In this document: positions 30,764-39,304 of the stretch, one piece after another
Position numbering within the stretch: position 1 is the first letter of the stretch
Layout: each line of letters starts with the position of its first letter
Origin: Candidatus Solibacter usitatus
GTDB taxonomy: Bacteria > Acidobacteriota > Terriglobia > Bryobacterales > Bryobacteraceae
Assembly (NCBI GenBank): GCA_016213245.1
Contig: JACRBC010000101.1
Location: forward strand, 1 to 46,592
DNA length: 46,592 nt
Direction of reading: 5' to 3'
Program-made: the position numbers and the translations under genes
The notes under the pieces: generated by a model
Databases searched by the model: none
The model's input: only the letters and a program-made list of their open reading frames with translations
Told to the model about the DNA's origin: nothing

Positions 30764-32071
30764 ATGCCCGCGACGAACCCATTGCTCGAACCCCAGCCGG
30801 CCCCGAAGCCTGCACAAGTGCCTCCCCGTTCCCGGCTGCTCCCGAAGTTGCTTGGCTTGGCCGGCGTCATCGTTGTGGTTGCGGCCACCGTCTACTACTT
30901 CGCCGCCGGCAGGCAACAGCAGGCGCGGCAAAGCGCCGTCGCCCAGGCCAGGACGGCCATGGCTCAGCGCGGAACCATCGAAGCGCGGCTGCGCGTCACC
31001 GGCACGACCACCGCCAGGAGTTACGCCAACATCACCGCGCCGCGGCTCCGCGGGCCTGAGGGGAACCAGGCGATGGTGCTGCTCAAGCTGGCCGACTCCG
31101 GCCGCATGGTCAAGAAGGGCGACGTCATCGCCGAATTTGACCCCCAGAGCATGAGGGACCACCAGGACGACACCATCGCCGGGCTGCGCGACAAAGAGAA
31201 TGACGTCAAGAAAAAGGTGGTCCAGAACGAACTGGACATGGAGAACCTCCAGCAGACGCTGCGTGTCGCAAAGTCCAACCTGGACAAAGCCAACCTCGAT
31301 TTCAAGGCCGCCGAGATCCGCACCGAGATCGACCGCGAACTGCTCAAGCTCGCCGTGGACGAGGCAGAGGCCACGTACAAGGAACTGCTCACCGACCTCC
31401 CCCGCGAGAAAGAGTCCCAGACCGCCGACCTGAAGATCACCGAGATCTCCAAACGGATGGAAGATATGCACGTCGAACGGCACGGCGAGGATCTTAAGCG
31501 CCTCGTGCTTCATTCGCCCATGGACGGCATGGTCGTCCTGCAAACCACGTTCCGGCCGGGCGGCGACCAGGTGATGCTGTCGGTCGGCGACCGCGTGGGC
31601 CCAGGGCAACCCATCATGAAGGTCATCGATTCGGCCAGCATGCAGGTCGAAGGTCAGATCAATCAGTCGGAAACCAGCACCTTCCGCATCGGCATGCCGG
31701 CCGATATCGGGCTCGATGCGTTCCCCGGCGCCCGCTTCGCCGGCAAAGTCTACGCCATGGGCGCGCTGGCCGTAAGCCCCGGGCGGCAGCAATACTATAT
31801 CCGTAACATCCCCGTGCGCGTACAGATCGCCAACCCTGACAAGCGGGTCATCCCCGACCTCTCCGCCTCGGCCGACGTGCTGCTGGGCAGGCAGGAAAAC
31901 GTCGTCACTGTGCCGGCAGCCGCTGTCCGGCAGGAGGGCGGCAAGGATGTGGTGGAAGTCAAGACCCAGAATGACTTCGAAAAGAGGCCGGTCAAGGTCG
32001 GCCTCGGCAACGGCGCGCAGGTCGCCATCCTGGAAGGACTGCGCGAGGGCGAAACCGTTCGCATCGACTGA
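30764..32071 (+). CDS. HlyD/RND-type periplasmic adaptor (membrane fusion protein)
   Basis: A 435-residue inner-membrane-anchored periplasmic protein: proline-rich cytoplasmic start, one membrane helix near residues 28-47 (LLGLAGVIVVVAATVYYFAAG), a lipoyl/barrel-sandwich half (MVKKGDVIAEFD), a long alpha-helical hairpin near 130-240 rich in K/E/L, the second lipoyl half (HSPMDGMVVLQ...VGDRVGPGQPIMKV) and beta-barrel domains. Such adaptors bridge an inner-membrane pump and an outer-membrane duct. No ABC, RND or TolC gene lies beside it; the nearest candidate partner in the window is the ADOP permease, more than 10 kb away. Its own terminated neighbours suggest a single-gene unit. Confidence 0.88.
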   Translation: MPATNPLLEPQPAPKPAQVPPRSRLLPKLLGLAGVIVVVAATVYYFAAGRQQQARQSAVAQARTAMAQRGTIEARLRVTGTTTARSYANITAPRLRGPEGNQAMVLLKLADSGRMVKKGDVIAEFDPQSMRDHQDDTIAGLRDKENDVKKKVVQNELDMENLQQTLRVAKSNLDKANLDFKAAEIRTEIDRELLKLAVDEAEATYKELLTDLPREKESQTADLKITEISKRMEDMHVERHGEDLKRLVLHSPMDGMVVLQTTFRPGGDQVMLSVGDRVGPGQPIMKVIDSASMQVEGQINQSETSTFRIGMPADIGLDAFPGARFAGKVYAMGALAVSPGRQQYYIRNIPVRVQIANPDKRVIPDLSASADVLLGRQENVVTVPAAAVRQEGGKDVVEVKTQNDFEKRPVKVGLGNGAQVAILEGLREGETVRID

Positions 32072-32083
32072 CCCTCAATCGGC

Positions 32084-33901
32084 TTAATCGAAGGTCACGG
32101 TCCTTCTGCCCGGCGGCAGCAGCACCACCCGCCCGTCGGCCAGCAACGCGATGGCGCGGCTGCGGCTCTCGTAGGCGATCTCCAGTCTCTCCCCGACAGC
32201 TCTGGCCGCCAGCAGTGTGCCGTTGAAGTCGGTGAGTTTTATCTTGGGTTCGGCGGAACAGGGAGAGACCACGTGGCGGCCGGCCGGAACCAGCAGGCGC
32301 CCGGCGCTGCGGATCGGCCACGCCTCGCCATCCACCTCCGCGCAGCCCGGCCAGCGCAGGGCGGCTGAGTCCGGGGAATAAACTTCCACCTCGCCGCCCG
32401 AGAGGCGCAGGATGCGGGCGGGCGCGGCGGCGGCGGCGATCAGCGGCCAGTCCGGAGCCAGGATGGAGTTCTCAAAGTAGATGGCCACTCGCGGAAAGCT
32501 GCTCGCCGCCTGGTGCAGGAGCTGGAAGAGTTCCACGCCCGTCTGCTGCTTGGTGGGATACACGTCCTGATAGCGCTCCACGACGTTGATGTCGATGGCC
32601 AGCGAGGAGCGCGGCGGAGCGATGGCCGCGTAGCGGCGGGCCAGTTCCGCGTAGCGGTCCGCTCCAAGGTGCCACAGCGTGGCCGGGTCCTCGATGAGGA
32701 ACGTCGCCCCGGCTTGCGCCGCGGCGGGCAGCAGCCGCCCCGCGTCGGCGCCCAGACGGTCGCGCATCGTCGTGTCGAACCGGTCGTCCACGTGGGTGAG
32801 CGTGAGATCGAGCCAGGGACGATCTCTTCGGATCGCCTCCAGCCGCCCCAGCCACTCCTGCTGCAGGCGCGCGGCCAGCCCGGCGCGATAGTCGAGGAAA
32901 AGACGCATGGAGGCCGCGTCGCGGAGGTGCCAGCGCGGGCTCATGCCGTGGTACATCTCCGCAGGGTCGAATCCGTGCAGGGAGGAGAACTCGCGCCGCA
33001 CCTCGGGACTGAATGGAGTGAAACGCGCCGGGTTGAGATAGCCTTCCAGCGATTCGAAGTACAGTTCGCCCAGGTTGATGCCGTCCCAGTCGAATCGCGC
33101 GCTTAAGCCGCGCAGGTCACGCTCCACCTCGGCCGCGCATTCCTCGTTCGACAGGTTCATCAGCCTCCGCCAGTCCAGTTGAGCGTCCTGCCCCGTGGCG
33201 GTCTTCTCCCGCCACTCGGGGTGGGTCTCCCAGAAACGGTTGCTGACGTGGGGCAACTCCACCCAGGCGTAAACCGCGATCGCGTGGCGGTGACACGCCT
33301 CGATCAGTTTGCCCAGCCAGGCGTCGCGCGCCTGGTCGGGCTCCCAATAATGCCAGGCGGCGATGTGGAGGGCTGAGATGCCGCCCCGGCGCCAGCGGCG
33401 GGCCAGGTAGTCCTGGTCGGCTCGCAGGCGGTAGGAGGAGTCAAAGAAGGCCCACAGTCCGCGAGTCTCCACCTGCGCTGTCACTCCGAGTTCGGCCAAC
33501 GCCTGCACCAGGTAGGGAAAGCGCTCGTAGCCCCGCTCGCCCGGGCTGACGGCCGTCCAGAAGACCACCTTCCCGTCCCGGCGGAAGCCGGCCGCAAGCG
33601 GAGCGCCGGTCCAGCGCTCTCGCGTGAAGACGGTGGCCTGCGCCGGCGTCTCAAAGCGCGGCAGGCGTTGCTCATGCTCCCAGATGATCTGCATGCCCGG
33701 GTTGGCCGAATCGATCACGTTGCGAACCGGGATCAGTCCGGGCGTCGGGATGAAGCCCACAGCCCGCGCCTGGGCTGAGTCGCCTTCGAGAATCACCAGG
33801 CCGGATGCGTCAAGCCCCGCCGATTCCAGCACCCGGGGCCACGACGCCAGCGCCGGCGCCATCGACAGTACCGCCGCCGCCAGGCTAATAGACGAACGCA
33901 T
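32084..33901 (-). CDS. Secreted TIM-barrel glycoside-hydrolase-like protein (GHL10/PgaB-C-like)
   Basis: A 605-residue protein with a signal peptide (SSISLAAAVLSMAPALA, near residues 3-19). The ATG at 33901 overlaps the upstream TPR gene by 17 nt. Residues 60-150 look like a glutamine-amidotransferase-type alpha/beta domain (VFTRERWTGAPLAAGF...). Residues 160-480 form a probable (beta/alpha)8 barrel: LIEACHRHAIAVYAWVELP, FDWDGINLGELYFESLEG (possible acid residues), FTPFSPEVRREF and YFENSILAPDW. The pattern recalls the family-10-like hydrolases and the hydrolase half of PgaB. A beta-rich C-terminal domain follows. Pairing with the barrel protein suggests action on an exported polysaccharide; substrate unknown. 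Confidence 0.68.
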   Translation of the reverse strand: MRSSISLAAAVLSMAPALASWPRVLESAGLDASGLVILEGDSAQARAVGFIPTPGLIPVRNVIDSANPGMQIIWEHEQRLPRFETPAQATVFTRERWTGAPLAAGFRRDGKVVFWTAVSPGERGYERFPYLVQALAELGVTAQVETRGLWAFFDSSYRLRADQDYLARRWRRGGISALHIAAWHYWEPDQARDAWLGKLIEACHRHAIAVYAWVELPHVSNRFWETHPEWREKTATGQDAQLDWRRLMNLSNEECAAEVERDLRGLSARFDWDGINLGELYFESLEGYLNPARFTPFSPEVRREFSSLHGFDPAEMYHGMSPRWHLRDAASMRLFLDYRAGLAARLQQEWLGRLEAIRRDRPWLDLTLTHVDDRFDTTMRDRLGADAGRLLPAAAQAGATFLIEDPATLWHLGADRYAELARRYAAIAPPRSSLAIDINVVERYQDVYPTKQQTGVELFQLLHQAASSFPRVAIYFENSILAPDWPLIAAAAAPARILRLSGGEVEVYSPDSAALRWPGCAEVDGEAWPIRSAGRLLVPAGRHVVSPCSAEPKIKLTDFNGTLLAARAVGERLEIAYESRSRAIALLADGRVVLLPPGRRTVTFD

Positions 33902-35594
33902 ACCACACCCCCAGGCGCAGGTCCCAGTAGTTGGGGCGCTGCGGATTGAACTGATTGCGCGGATGTGCGCCGCGCAGGAAATCGGCCCGCAGGCTCGTGC
34001 CGGCCGGCAGGCCGGGAAGGCGCAGCCGCAGGCCCGGCCCGGCCTCACCCACGTTTCCCCACCACTCGCCGTTGCGGTCCACTGTCGCGTTCCAGTTGAC
34101 CAGCGCCTGCGCCTGGAAGCCGGCCTCGCTCCGCCGCCACGTGAACCCGGCGCGGCTCTGGCTGTACAGCAGCAGGTCGTTGCGAAAGCGCGACGCGAAA
34201 ACCAGGTCGGCGTTTGTTTCGGCAAACCAGCCCGCCCGCGAGCCCCCGAGCAGGGCGCCCCAACCCTTGAACCACGCCAGGCCGCCGCGGTAGTCCGGGC
34301 GCGCCAGCCCGGTGGAGTTCTGGCGGCCAATCAGGCTGAACGACTCTCCCGCCTCCGCCCAGCCAAACAGCGTGCGATGCAGCCGCACGTTCACGCCGGC
34401 CGCCGCGATGGCGCTGTTCTCAGACAGGTAGCCGGGGACCCCCAGGGCGGACCCGTTCCCGGAGCCCTTGCCGTCGGCCACAAAGCGCAGCGAAAGGTAC
34501 GGCGTCACCGGCGCGCGTTTCACCCGCCAATCCGCCCGCAGCTGGCCGTAATAGAAAGTGTCGTTCCATCGTGAAGAGTAGTAGGGGATGGCCCAGGCGG
34601 TAACACCCGTTTCCGCCGTCTGCGCCCGCAGCGCGCGGTAGGCGGGGCCCGCTTCCGGCGGCGCTCCAGGCAGGCGGCGGGCCTTGCTGAACCACGCCGC
34701 GGCTTCGCCATCCTTACGCAGCAGGTTCGCCGTCACCCCCAGCTTGTAAAGCACCGCCGCGTCCGCCGGGTCGTCTTCGTGTGCCTGGGAAAAGTAGCGG
34801 TATGCGTCCTCCAGGTAGCTCCCGGCCAGCGAACGCTCTCCCATCTCGCGCGCCGTGAGCAGCGGCTCTGCCGGCGGCGCCGCGCGAAGTTCGGCAACGG
34901 TCAGCGTAGTCTCTTCCGCTTGCGGGACCACGCCGCCCAGCATTTCCCTGGCGGACTCCGCCACCCGTGGCGACCCGCGGCGCCAGGCCGTCACCAGCGC
35001 CGCCCGCTGCCTGCCGCTCTCGCCTTGTGCCTGCCACACCCGGGCCAGGTCCAGCAGCAGCTCGGACTTGTTCGGCCGCAGGCTCCAGGCCGCCTGGTAG
35101 TGCTCGGCGGCCAGGGCGAATTCGTCGCGCTGCTCGGCCAGCCGCGCCAGCTCTTCGTGCGCCGACCACTGCCCGGGAGCGCGCCTCAGGGCCTCGCTCC
35201 ACCGCGCGATGCCCTCGCCCAGTGGGCCGTCGACGGTGCTGAAGAGATCACTCGCCCCCAGCCGCAGGAATGTCCGGCGCGCCTCGGCCACGCGTCCGGT
35301 CTCGTAGCACAGGTAGGCGTATTCCAAAGCCGCCTGGCGGTCCGTCGGGTCGGCCGACAGCGCGGCTTGAAAGTGCCGCAGCGCCTCTTCTCGGTCGCCC
35401 GCGCGCAGCAGCGTATAGGCCAAGTCCTTCCGCAGGCCCACCCGGGACGGCTCCTGTGCCACCGCCCGGCGAAACGCCGCCACAGCCTCGTCCAGGTTCC
35501 CGGCGCCCAGTTGCTCATAGGCGAACTGTGCGGCAGACTCCGAATCGCGGGGCGGGCTATCACCCATCAACATGAGCAGGAATAGCCATGACAT
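33885..35594 (-). CDS. TPR protein with C-terminal outer-membrane beta-barrel (NfrA/BcsC/PgaA-like)
   Basis: A 569-residue protein. The ATG at 35594 starts a short signal peptide (MSWLFLLMLMG). Residues 20-310 are TPR helix pairs (for example AVAAFRRAVAQEPSRVGLRKDLAYTLLRAGDREEALRHFQ and EHYQAAWSLRPNKSELLLDLARVW). From about 330 the sequence becomes alternating aromatic beta-strands, such as YYSSRWNDTFYYGQLRADW and WWGNVGEAGPGLRLRLPG, ending LRLGVWYAFVY with a C-terminal aromatic as in outer-membrane barrels. TPR plus barrel is the layout of polysaccharide export porins PgaA, BcsC and PelB. No synthase lies nearby. Overlaps the hydrolase gene by 17 nt. Confidence 0.75.
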   Translation of the reverse strand: MSWLFLLMLMGDSPPRDSESAAQFAYEQLGAGNLDEAVAAFRRAVAQEPSRVGLRKDLAYTLLRAGDREEALRHFQAALSADPTDRQAALEYAYLCYETGRVAEARRTFLRLGASDLFSTVDGPLGEGIARWSEALRRAPGQWSAHEELARLAEQRDEFALAAEHYQAAWSLRPNKSELLLDLARVWQAQGESGRQRAALVTAWRRGSPRVAESAREMLGGVVPQAEETTLTVAELRAAPPAEPLLTAREMGERSLAGSYLEDAYRYFSQAHEDDPADAAVLYKLGVTANLLRKDGEAAAWFSKARRLPGAPPEAGPAYRALRAQTAETGVTAWAIPYYSSRWNDTFYYGQLRADWRVKRAPVTPYLSLRFVADGKGSGNGSALGVPGYLSENSAIAAAGVNVRLHRTLFGWAEAGESFSLIGRQNSTGLARPDYRGGLAWFKGWGALLGGSRAGWFAETNADLVFASRFRNDLLLYSQSRAGFTWRRSEAGFQAQALVNWNATVDRNGEWWGNVGEAGPGLRLRLPGLPAGTSLRADFLRGAHPRNQFNPQRPNYWDLRLGVWYAFVY

Positions 35595-35652
35595 TTGGAA
35601 GAGTAGTGCCGGCGAGGCGGCGGATCTCTCAGGCGGAATCGCCTTCGGTACC

Positions 35653-36831
35653 ATGGATGACATGGGTACCTACCGCGGCGTGGATTTCATGCACATCGAT
35701 TCCCTCCTGAACGAGGACGAAAAACTCGTGCGCCGCACGGCCCGCCAGTTTGTGGACGACCGCGTGATGCCCTTGATCAAGGATTGCTACAACGCCGGCC
35801 GCTTCCCCGCTGAACTGGTGGCCGAGATGGGCGAGCTGGGCTTCTTTGGCGCCAACCTGGAGGGCTACGGCTGCGCCGGGATGAGCAGCCTGGAGTACGG
35901 GCTCATCATGCAGGAACTGGAACGCGGCGATTCCGGCCTGCGCTCTTTCGTCAGTGTGCAGGGCGCGCTCGTGATGTATCCGATCATGACCTACGGCAGC
36001 AACGAGCAGCGGCAGACGTACCTGCCGAAACTGGCCACCGGTGAAATGGTCGGCTGCTTCGGCCTCACCGAGCCGGGCTTCGGATCGAATCCCGGCGGCA
36101 TGACGACCACCGCCCGCCGCGACGGCGATGCCTGGGTGTTGAACGGCGAAAAGACCTGGATCACCAACGGCAGCGTGGCCGTCGTGGCCGTCGTGTGGGC
36201 GCGCACCCCGGAGGGAGTGCGCGGCTTCCTGGTCGAAAAAGGCGACCCCGGCTACACCGCCAGCGACATCCACGGCAAGCTCTCCATGCGCGCTTCGGTC
36301 ACCTCGTCGCTCGCTCTGGTCGACTGCCGCGTCGGCGAAGATCGGCGCCTGCCCGATGCCGTCGGTCTCAAGTCCGCCTTGGCCTGCCTCTCCCAGGCCC
36401 GCTTCGGCATCGGCTGGGGCGTGCTCGGCGCCGCCATGGATTGCTTTGAAACCGCCCGGCAGTATTGCATCGCGCGCAAGCAGTTCGACGACCGGCCCAT
36501 CGCCTCCCATCAATTGGTGCAGGAGAAACTGGCCTGGATGGTCACCGAGATCACCAAGGCTCAGTTGCTCGCCATCCACTGCGGACGCCTGAAGGACGCC
36601 GGCAAGCTCGACTTCGCCCACGTCTCGATGCTCAAGCGCAACAACGTCGGCATGGCCCTGGAATGCGCCCGCCTCTCTCGCGACCTCCTGGGGGCCAACG
36701 GCATCATCGACGACTATCCCATCATGCGCCACATGTGCAACCTGGAGACGGTGAAAACCTACGAGGGGACCGACCACATCCACGCCCTCGTGCTCGGCGA
36801 GCGGGTGACCGGCATTCCGGCCTATCGTTAA
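35653..36831 (+). CDS. Acyl-CoA dehydrogenase, glutaryl-CoA-dehydrogenase-like
   Basis: A 392-residue FAD flavoenzyme. Start is ATG 35653 or ATG 35662 (MGTYRGVDF); neither has a clear ribosome-binding site, and the longer open frame reaches into the TPR gene and is not likely used. N-terminal helices are followed by the FAD/substrate block FGLTEPGFGSNPGGMTTTARRDGDAWVLNGEKTWITNG and the C-terminal helical block RKQFDDRPIASHQLVQEKLAWM. The catalytic glutamate is in KTYEGTDHIHALVLGERVTG. These patterns, with a single long domain of about 390 residues, point to the glutaryl-CoA dehydrogenase subfamily (lysine/tryptophan breakdown). Substrate is inferred. Followed 10 nt later by the copper protein. 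Confidence 0.9.
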   Translation: MDDMGTYRGVDFMHIDSLLNEDEKLVRRTARQFVDDRVMPLIKDCYNAGRFPAELVAEMGELGFFGANLEGYGCAGMSSLEYGLIMQELERGDSGLRSFVSVQGALVMYPIMTYGSNEQRQTYLPKLATGEMVGCFGLTEPGFGSNPGGMTTTARRDGDAWVLNGEKTWITNGSVAVVAVVWARTPEGVRGFLVEKGDPGYTASDIHGKLSMRASVTSSLALVDCRVGEDRRLPDAVGLKSALACLSQARFGIGWGVLGAAMDCFETARQYCIARKQFDDRPIASHQLVQEKLAWMVTEITKAQLLAIHCGRLKDAGKLDFAHVSMLKRNNVGMALECARLSRDLLGANGIIDDYPIMRHMCNLETVKTYEGTDHIHALVLGERVTGIPAYR

Positions 36832-36841
36832 GGAAAGCGAC

Positions 36842-37156
36842 ATGGACCGGCGATTCTTTCTCCTCGCTCTGACGCCCCTGGCCGCCGGATGCCGCGCCGG
36901 CAAGGAGCGGAAGTTCGACTACGGCGAGCCCAAACAGAAGTACGCCGTGCGCGGAGTGGTCCTCCGTCTGCGCCCCGAAAGCCGCGTCGCCGTCCTCAAG
37001 CACGAAAAGATCGAAGGCTGGATGGAGCCCATGACCATGGAGTTCCCCGTGCCGTCGGCCGGAGAGTTCGCCAGCCTCAAGGAAGGCGCAACCATCAGGG
37101 CCACGGTCAACGTCAACGACATGTATTTCTGGCTGACGGCGATTACTGTGGAATAG
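36842..37156 (+). CDS. CusF-like copper-binding lipoprotein
   Basis: A 104-residue protein. Residues 1-17 are a lipoprotein signal with an LAAGC lipobox (C17), after a double arginine. The mature part has the five-stranded OB-like pattern of the copper-binding PF11604 domain: GVVLRLRPES, the metal motif GWMEPMTMEFPV with its M-x-x-M-x-M methionines, then KEGATIRATVNV and FWLTAITV. It would bind Cu(I) in the periplasm, tethered to a membrane. Other Cus/Cop genes are not present; it sits between acyl-CoA dehydrogenase and methyltransferase genes in a same-strand run. Confidence 0.85.
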   Translation: MDRRFFLLALTPLAAGCRAGKERKFDYGEPKQKYAVRGVVLRLRPESRVAVLKHEKIEGWMEPMTMEFPVPSAGEFASLKEGATIRATVNVNDMYFWLTAITVE

Positions 37157-37166
37157 TGGAGTGATA

Positions 37167-37769
37167 ATGCGCTTTCTCATCTGTCTGTTGCTCGCGGCGC
37201 TGGCCTTCGCCCAGGCGCCGAAAAACGCCGGGGCGCGGTGGGATTCCATCTACCTCAACCCGGACGCCAAGGTGCCCGTGAACCCCAGCGCCCTGGTCCT
37301 GGAGACCACCGCCAACCTCAAGCCCGGCGCCGCGCTCGACGTCGGCATGGGCAACGGGCGCAATGCCGTCTACCTCGCCCGTAAGGGTTGGAAGGTCACC
37401 GGCGTCGACCTCTCCAAGGCGGCCGTCAAACAGGCCCAGGCCGAGGCCGCCAAGCTGAAGGTCGAGTTGGAGACCACCGCCGGCGACGCAGAAAAAATGG
37501 ACCTCGGCCGCGGCAAGTACGACCTCATCGTCTGCATGTACGTCCACCCCCTCCCCCTCCGCGGCTCCCGCAAGCTGATCGATGCCCTGAAACCCGGCGG
37601 AACCCTCATCGTCGAAGGCCACCAGTCCGACTACCCCAACAACCAGTTGGCCCACACCTTCGACAAGCTCCGCATCGTCCGCTATGAGGACCGCGTGATG
37701 CAGTCCGAATGGCCGGCAACAGCCGACGGGCGGGCTCCTGTGGTCCGGCTGGTCGCGCGCAAGGAGTAG
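37167..37769 (+). CDS. Class I SAM-dependent methyltransferase with signal peptide
   Basis: A 200-residue protein. GGAG 5 nt upstream favours the ATG at 37167 over a GTG at 37161. Residues 1-17 (MRFLICLLLAALAFAQA) look like a cleavable signal peptide. Behind it is an ordinary methyltransferase domain: motif I ALDVGMGNGRNAVYLA near 56-71, motif II VTGVDLSKAAV, motif III AGDAEKMDLG and motif IV YDLIVCMYVHPL. Similar to the TehB/UbiE group of 11-type methyltransferases. Export is puzzling because SAM is cytoplasmic. Last gene before the accessory island. Substrate unknown. Confidence 0.85.
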   Translation: MRFLICLLLAALAFAQAPKNAGARWDSIYLNPDAKVPVNPSALVLETTANLKPGAALDVGMGNGRNAVYLARKGWKVTGVDLSKAAVKQAQAEAAKLKVELETTAGDAEKMDLGRGKYDLIVCMYVHPLPLRGSRKLIDALKPGGTLIVEGHQSDYPNNQLAHTFDKLRIVRYEDRVMQSEWPATADGRAPVVRLVARKE

Positions 37770-37790
37770 ACGGGCGGTTCGGCAGCCCGT
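37770..37790 (+). terminator. Weak hairpin after the methyltransferase gene
   Basis: ACGGGC and GCCCGT form a 6-bp stem with a 9-nt loop, immediately after the stop codon. No T-run follows. The remaining 37791-38017 shows no gene, RNA or clear promoter. Confidence 0.3.
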
Positions 37791-38017
37791 GCAGACATTA
37801 ACTGAACACAGGTCGAGCCGTGAGCGCCGGCATTGCGCATTCCGGTGTGAAGCGCAATTTCCCAAGTGAGCATTCACAACCGCAACACACAGAAACTAAA
37901 GAGCTTGTAGAATCCGTGACTCCATTCAGACTCCAATCAGCGTGGGACCCGCCTACCTTGTAACGCTCTCATTCTGTTGTTCTTTTCCAATCCGATGTCC
38001 AGCGGGCCGAACTCGAC

Positions 38018-38023
38018 GAGAGC
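38018..38023. repeat. Target-site duplication, left copy (GAGAGC)
   Basis: GAGAGC directly precedes the left terminal inverted repeat and recurs directly after the right one. Six bases is shorter than the 8-9 bp usual for IS1 and IS1595 elements, so chance cannot be fully excluded. Confidence 0.65.
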
Positions 38024-38040
38024 GGGTAGTGGGTCAGTTT
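38024..38040. repeat. Left terminal inverted repeat of the transposon
   Basis: GGGTAGTGGGTCAGTTT; identical as reverse complement to 41224-41240 over all 17 bases. The TCA at 38034-38036 is the transposase stop codon, so the gene ends inside the repeat. Confidence 0.92.
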
Positions 38041-38867
38041 GATACTTCGAGCAGTGCAACCATGTCCTCGACGCTCCAAAGGTGATCCGTGACGCCAGCG
38101 GCCATCGCCGGAGTGACCCGCAGCGTCTGATGGATGCGGACGAAGTTGTAGTGCATGAAGTAGACCGCAAGCGCCGCGACGTGGTTCTCGATCTTCTTCG
38201 AGAAGCCATTGGTCAACCGCGTGAACCGACGCATGGACATGCGCATCGTGAGATTCTGGCGTTCGACCTGGCTTGTGCTGATGTGCTTTGGGTCGGGGTT
38301 GCCGCTGATAGGCTCTCGCTTGCAGCCAAGGCACTCGACGGGGCTGTAGCGCTTTTCTCCATCCGGTGAAGCGCCGTAGATCTTCACGAGCATCAAGTAG
38401 TCAATGTCGCAGCCGAAGGCATCCTCAACCGCTGTCAAGTAAGCCTTGTGGCCGTCTGTCGTGAGCTGCACGCGGTTCGCCAGCCGCTCCGCTAGGTCCT
38501 TCATGAACTCAGTCGCGCATCCGGCGTCCCGGGTACCAACCAACCATGAAGGGACAAGTTTAGTTTCGGCGTCGATGGCCGTCCACGTCCACACGCTTCC
38601 AATGCCGAACTCGCCACGCTTCTCTGTTGGCACGTTCCTGTCCTTGGCCCCAACAAACGACCATATCTCATTGCACTGAAACCCCTTGAGCTTCAGATTG
38701 CGCATCGCCCCGTCCTGGTAGACGGCGCACGCCGCGCCAAGTTCAACCAACAGCTTCGCCACGGTGTTCTTGGCGACGCCGGTCTTGCGGACAGTTGAGC
38801 GGATGCTGCTACCTTCGACCAGGCAGCGGGTCACCTGAGCACGGCGGGTGGCATCTAGGCGGTTCAT
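38034..38867 (-). CDS. IS1-like DDE transposase
   Basis: A 277-residue transposase from the ATG at 38867; a further upstream start at 38918 would add 17 residues without support. Residues 4-45 form a helix-turn-helix ([20 protein letters not shown]...). The catalytic DDE triad is best placed at D99 (WTAIDAET), D138 (TTDGHKAY) and E202 ([10 protein letters not shown]). A C-terminal helix-rich block ([19 protein letters not shown]) is typical of IS1/DDE_Tnp_IS1 proteins. Unlike classical IS1 it is one uninterrupted frame. All catalytic residues are intact, so it may be active. The stop lies within the left terminal repeat. Confidence 0.9.
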   Translation of the reverse strand: MNRLDATRRAQVTRCLVEGSSIRSTVRKTGVAKNTVAKLLVELGAACAVYQDGAMRNLKLKGFQCNEIWSFVGAKDRNVPTEKRGEFGIGSVWTWTAIDAETKLVPSWLVGTRDAGCATEFMKDLAERLANRVQLTTDGHKAYLTAVEDAFGCDIDYLMLVKIYGASPDGEKRYSPVECLGCKREPISGNPDPKHISTSQVERQNLTMRMSMRRFTRLTNGFSKKIENHVAALAVYFMHYNFVRIHQTLRVTPAMAAGVTDHLWSVEDMVALLEVSN

Positions 38868-38943
38868 GCTGACCAGTATGCTTGAGGAGCATATCCGTGT
38901 CAAGCATTTTGTGGTCACTTTGCCCTGTTGCGTTAAGTAGCTA

Positions 38944-38972
38944 TTGACGCTTAGTTGGCATCATGCTAATCT
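38944..38972 (+). promoter_or_regulatory. Candidate promoter of the toxin-antitoxin operon
   Basis: TTGACG (38944-38949), 17 nt, TAATCT (38967-38972) preceded by TGC, an extended -10. It overlaps TTAG-N11-CTAA and the small palindrome GCATCATGC (38958-38966), a plausible autoregulatory operator for HigA. Located 24 nt before the toxin ATG. Confidence 0.5.
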
Positions 38973-38996
38973 GATGGTGGTAAAGCCGCCTTGGGG

Positions 38997-39293
38997 ATGG
39001 AGATTGAGTTTCGGAACAAGAAGTTGGCGCTTGTCGAGACCGACCAGGCGGCACAGACCAAGTTGCCAGCTGAGGTGATAGCGTCCTGTAGAAACAAGTT
39101 GGTGGTCCTCCGGGCGGCACCGGACGAGAGAACGCTAAGAAACTGGAAGAGTCTGCATTACGAGAAACTCACAGGAGACAGGGCTGGGCAACGGTCAATA
39201 CGACTAAACAAACAGTGGAGGCTTGTGTTTGTGTTGGATGCGGACGAGACCCCACAGAAGATCATAGTGTTGGATATTGAGGATTACCACTGA
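38997..39293 (+). CDS. higB: HigB/RelE-family toxin
   Basis: A 98-residue protein of the RelE/ParE superfamily in its HigB branch. ATG 38997 is preferred to TTG 38991. The typical features are an N-terminal FRNKKLALVETD, a middle LRAAPDERTLRNWKSLHYEKLTGDRAGQRSIRLNKQWRLVFVLD with the charged active-site surface, and a C-terminal IIVLDIEDYH, the hallmark end of HigB toxins. Family members are ribosome-dependent mRNA endonucleases that block translation. Unlike most TA pairs the toxin comes first, which is the normal HigBA order. The antitoxin starts 11 nt after the stop. Part of the transposon cargo; codon use is unlike the host genes. Confidence 0.88.
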   Translation: MEIEFRNKKLALVETDQAAQTKLPAEVIASCRNKLVVLRAAPDERTLRNWKSLHYEKLTGDRAGQRSIRLNKQWRLVFVLDADETPQKIIVLDIEDYH

Positions 39294-39304
39294 GGTTGCC
39301 AAAT

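Noticed and set aside
37937..38017. Short minus-strand reading frame across the reconstructed empty transposon site
   Set aside because: About 33 codons between stops with no start or ribosome-binding site; not enough to call an interrupted gene.
38906..38935. Possible internal right end of a transposase-only IS upstream of the transposase
   Set aside because: Only weak gapped similarity to the terminal repeat, compared with the perfect 17-bp match at 41224-41240.
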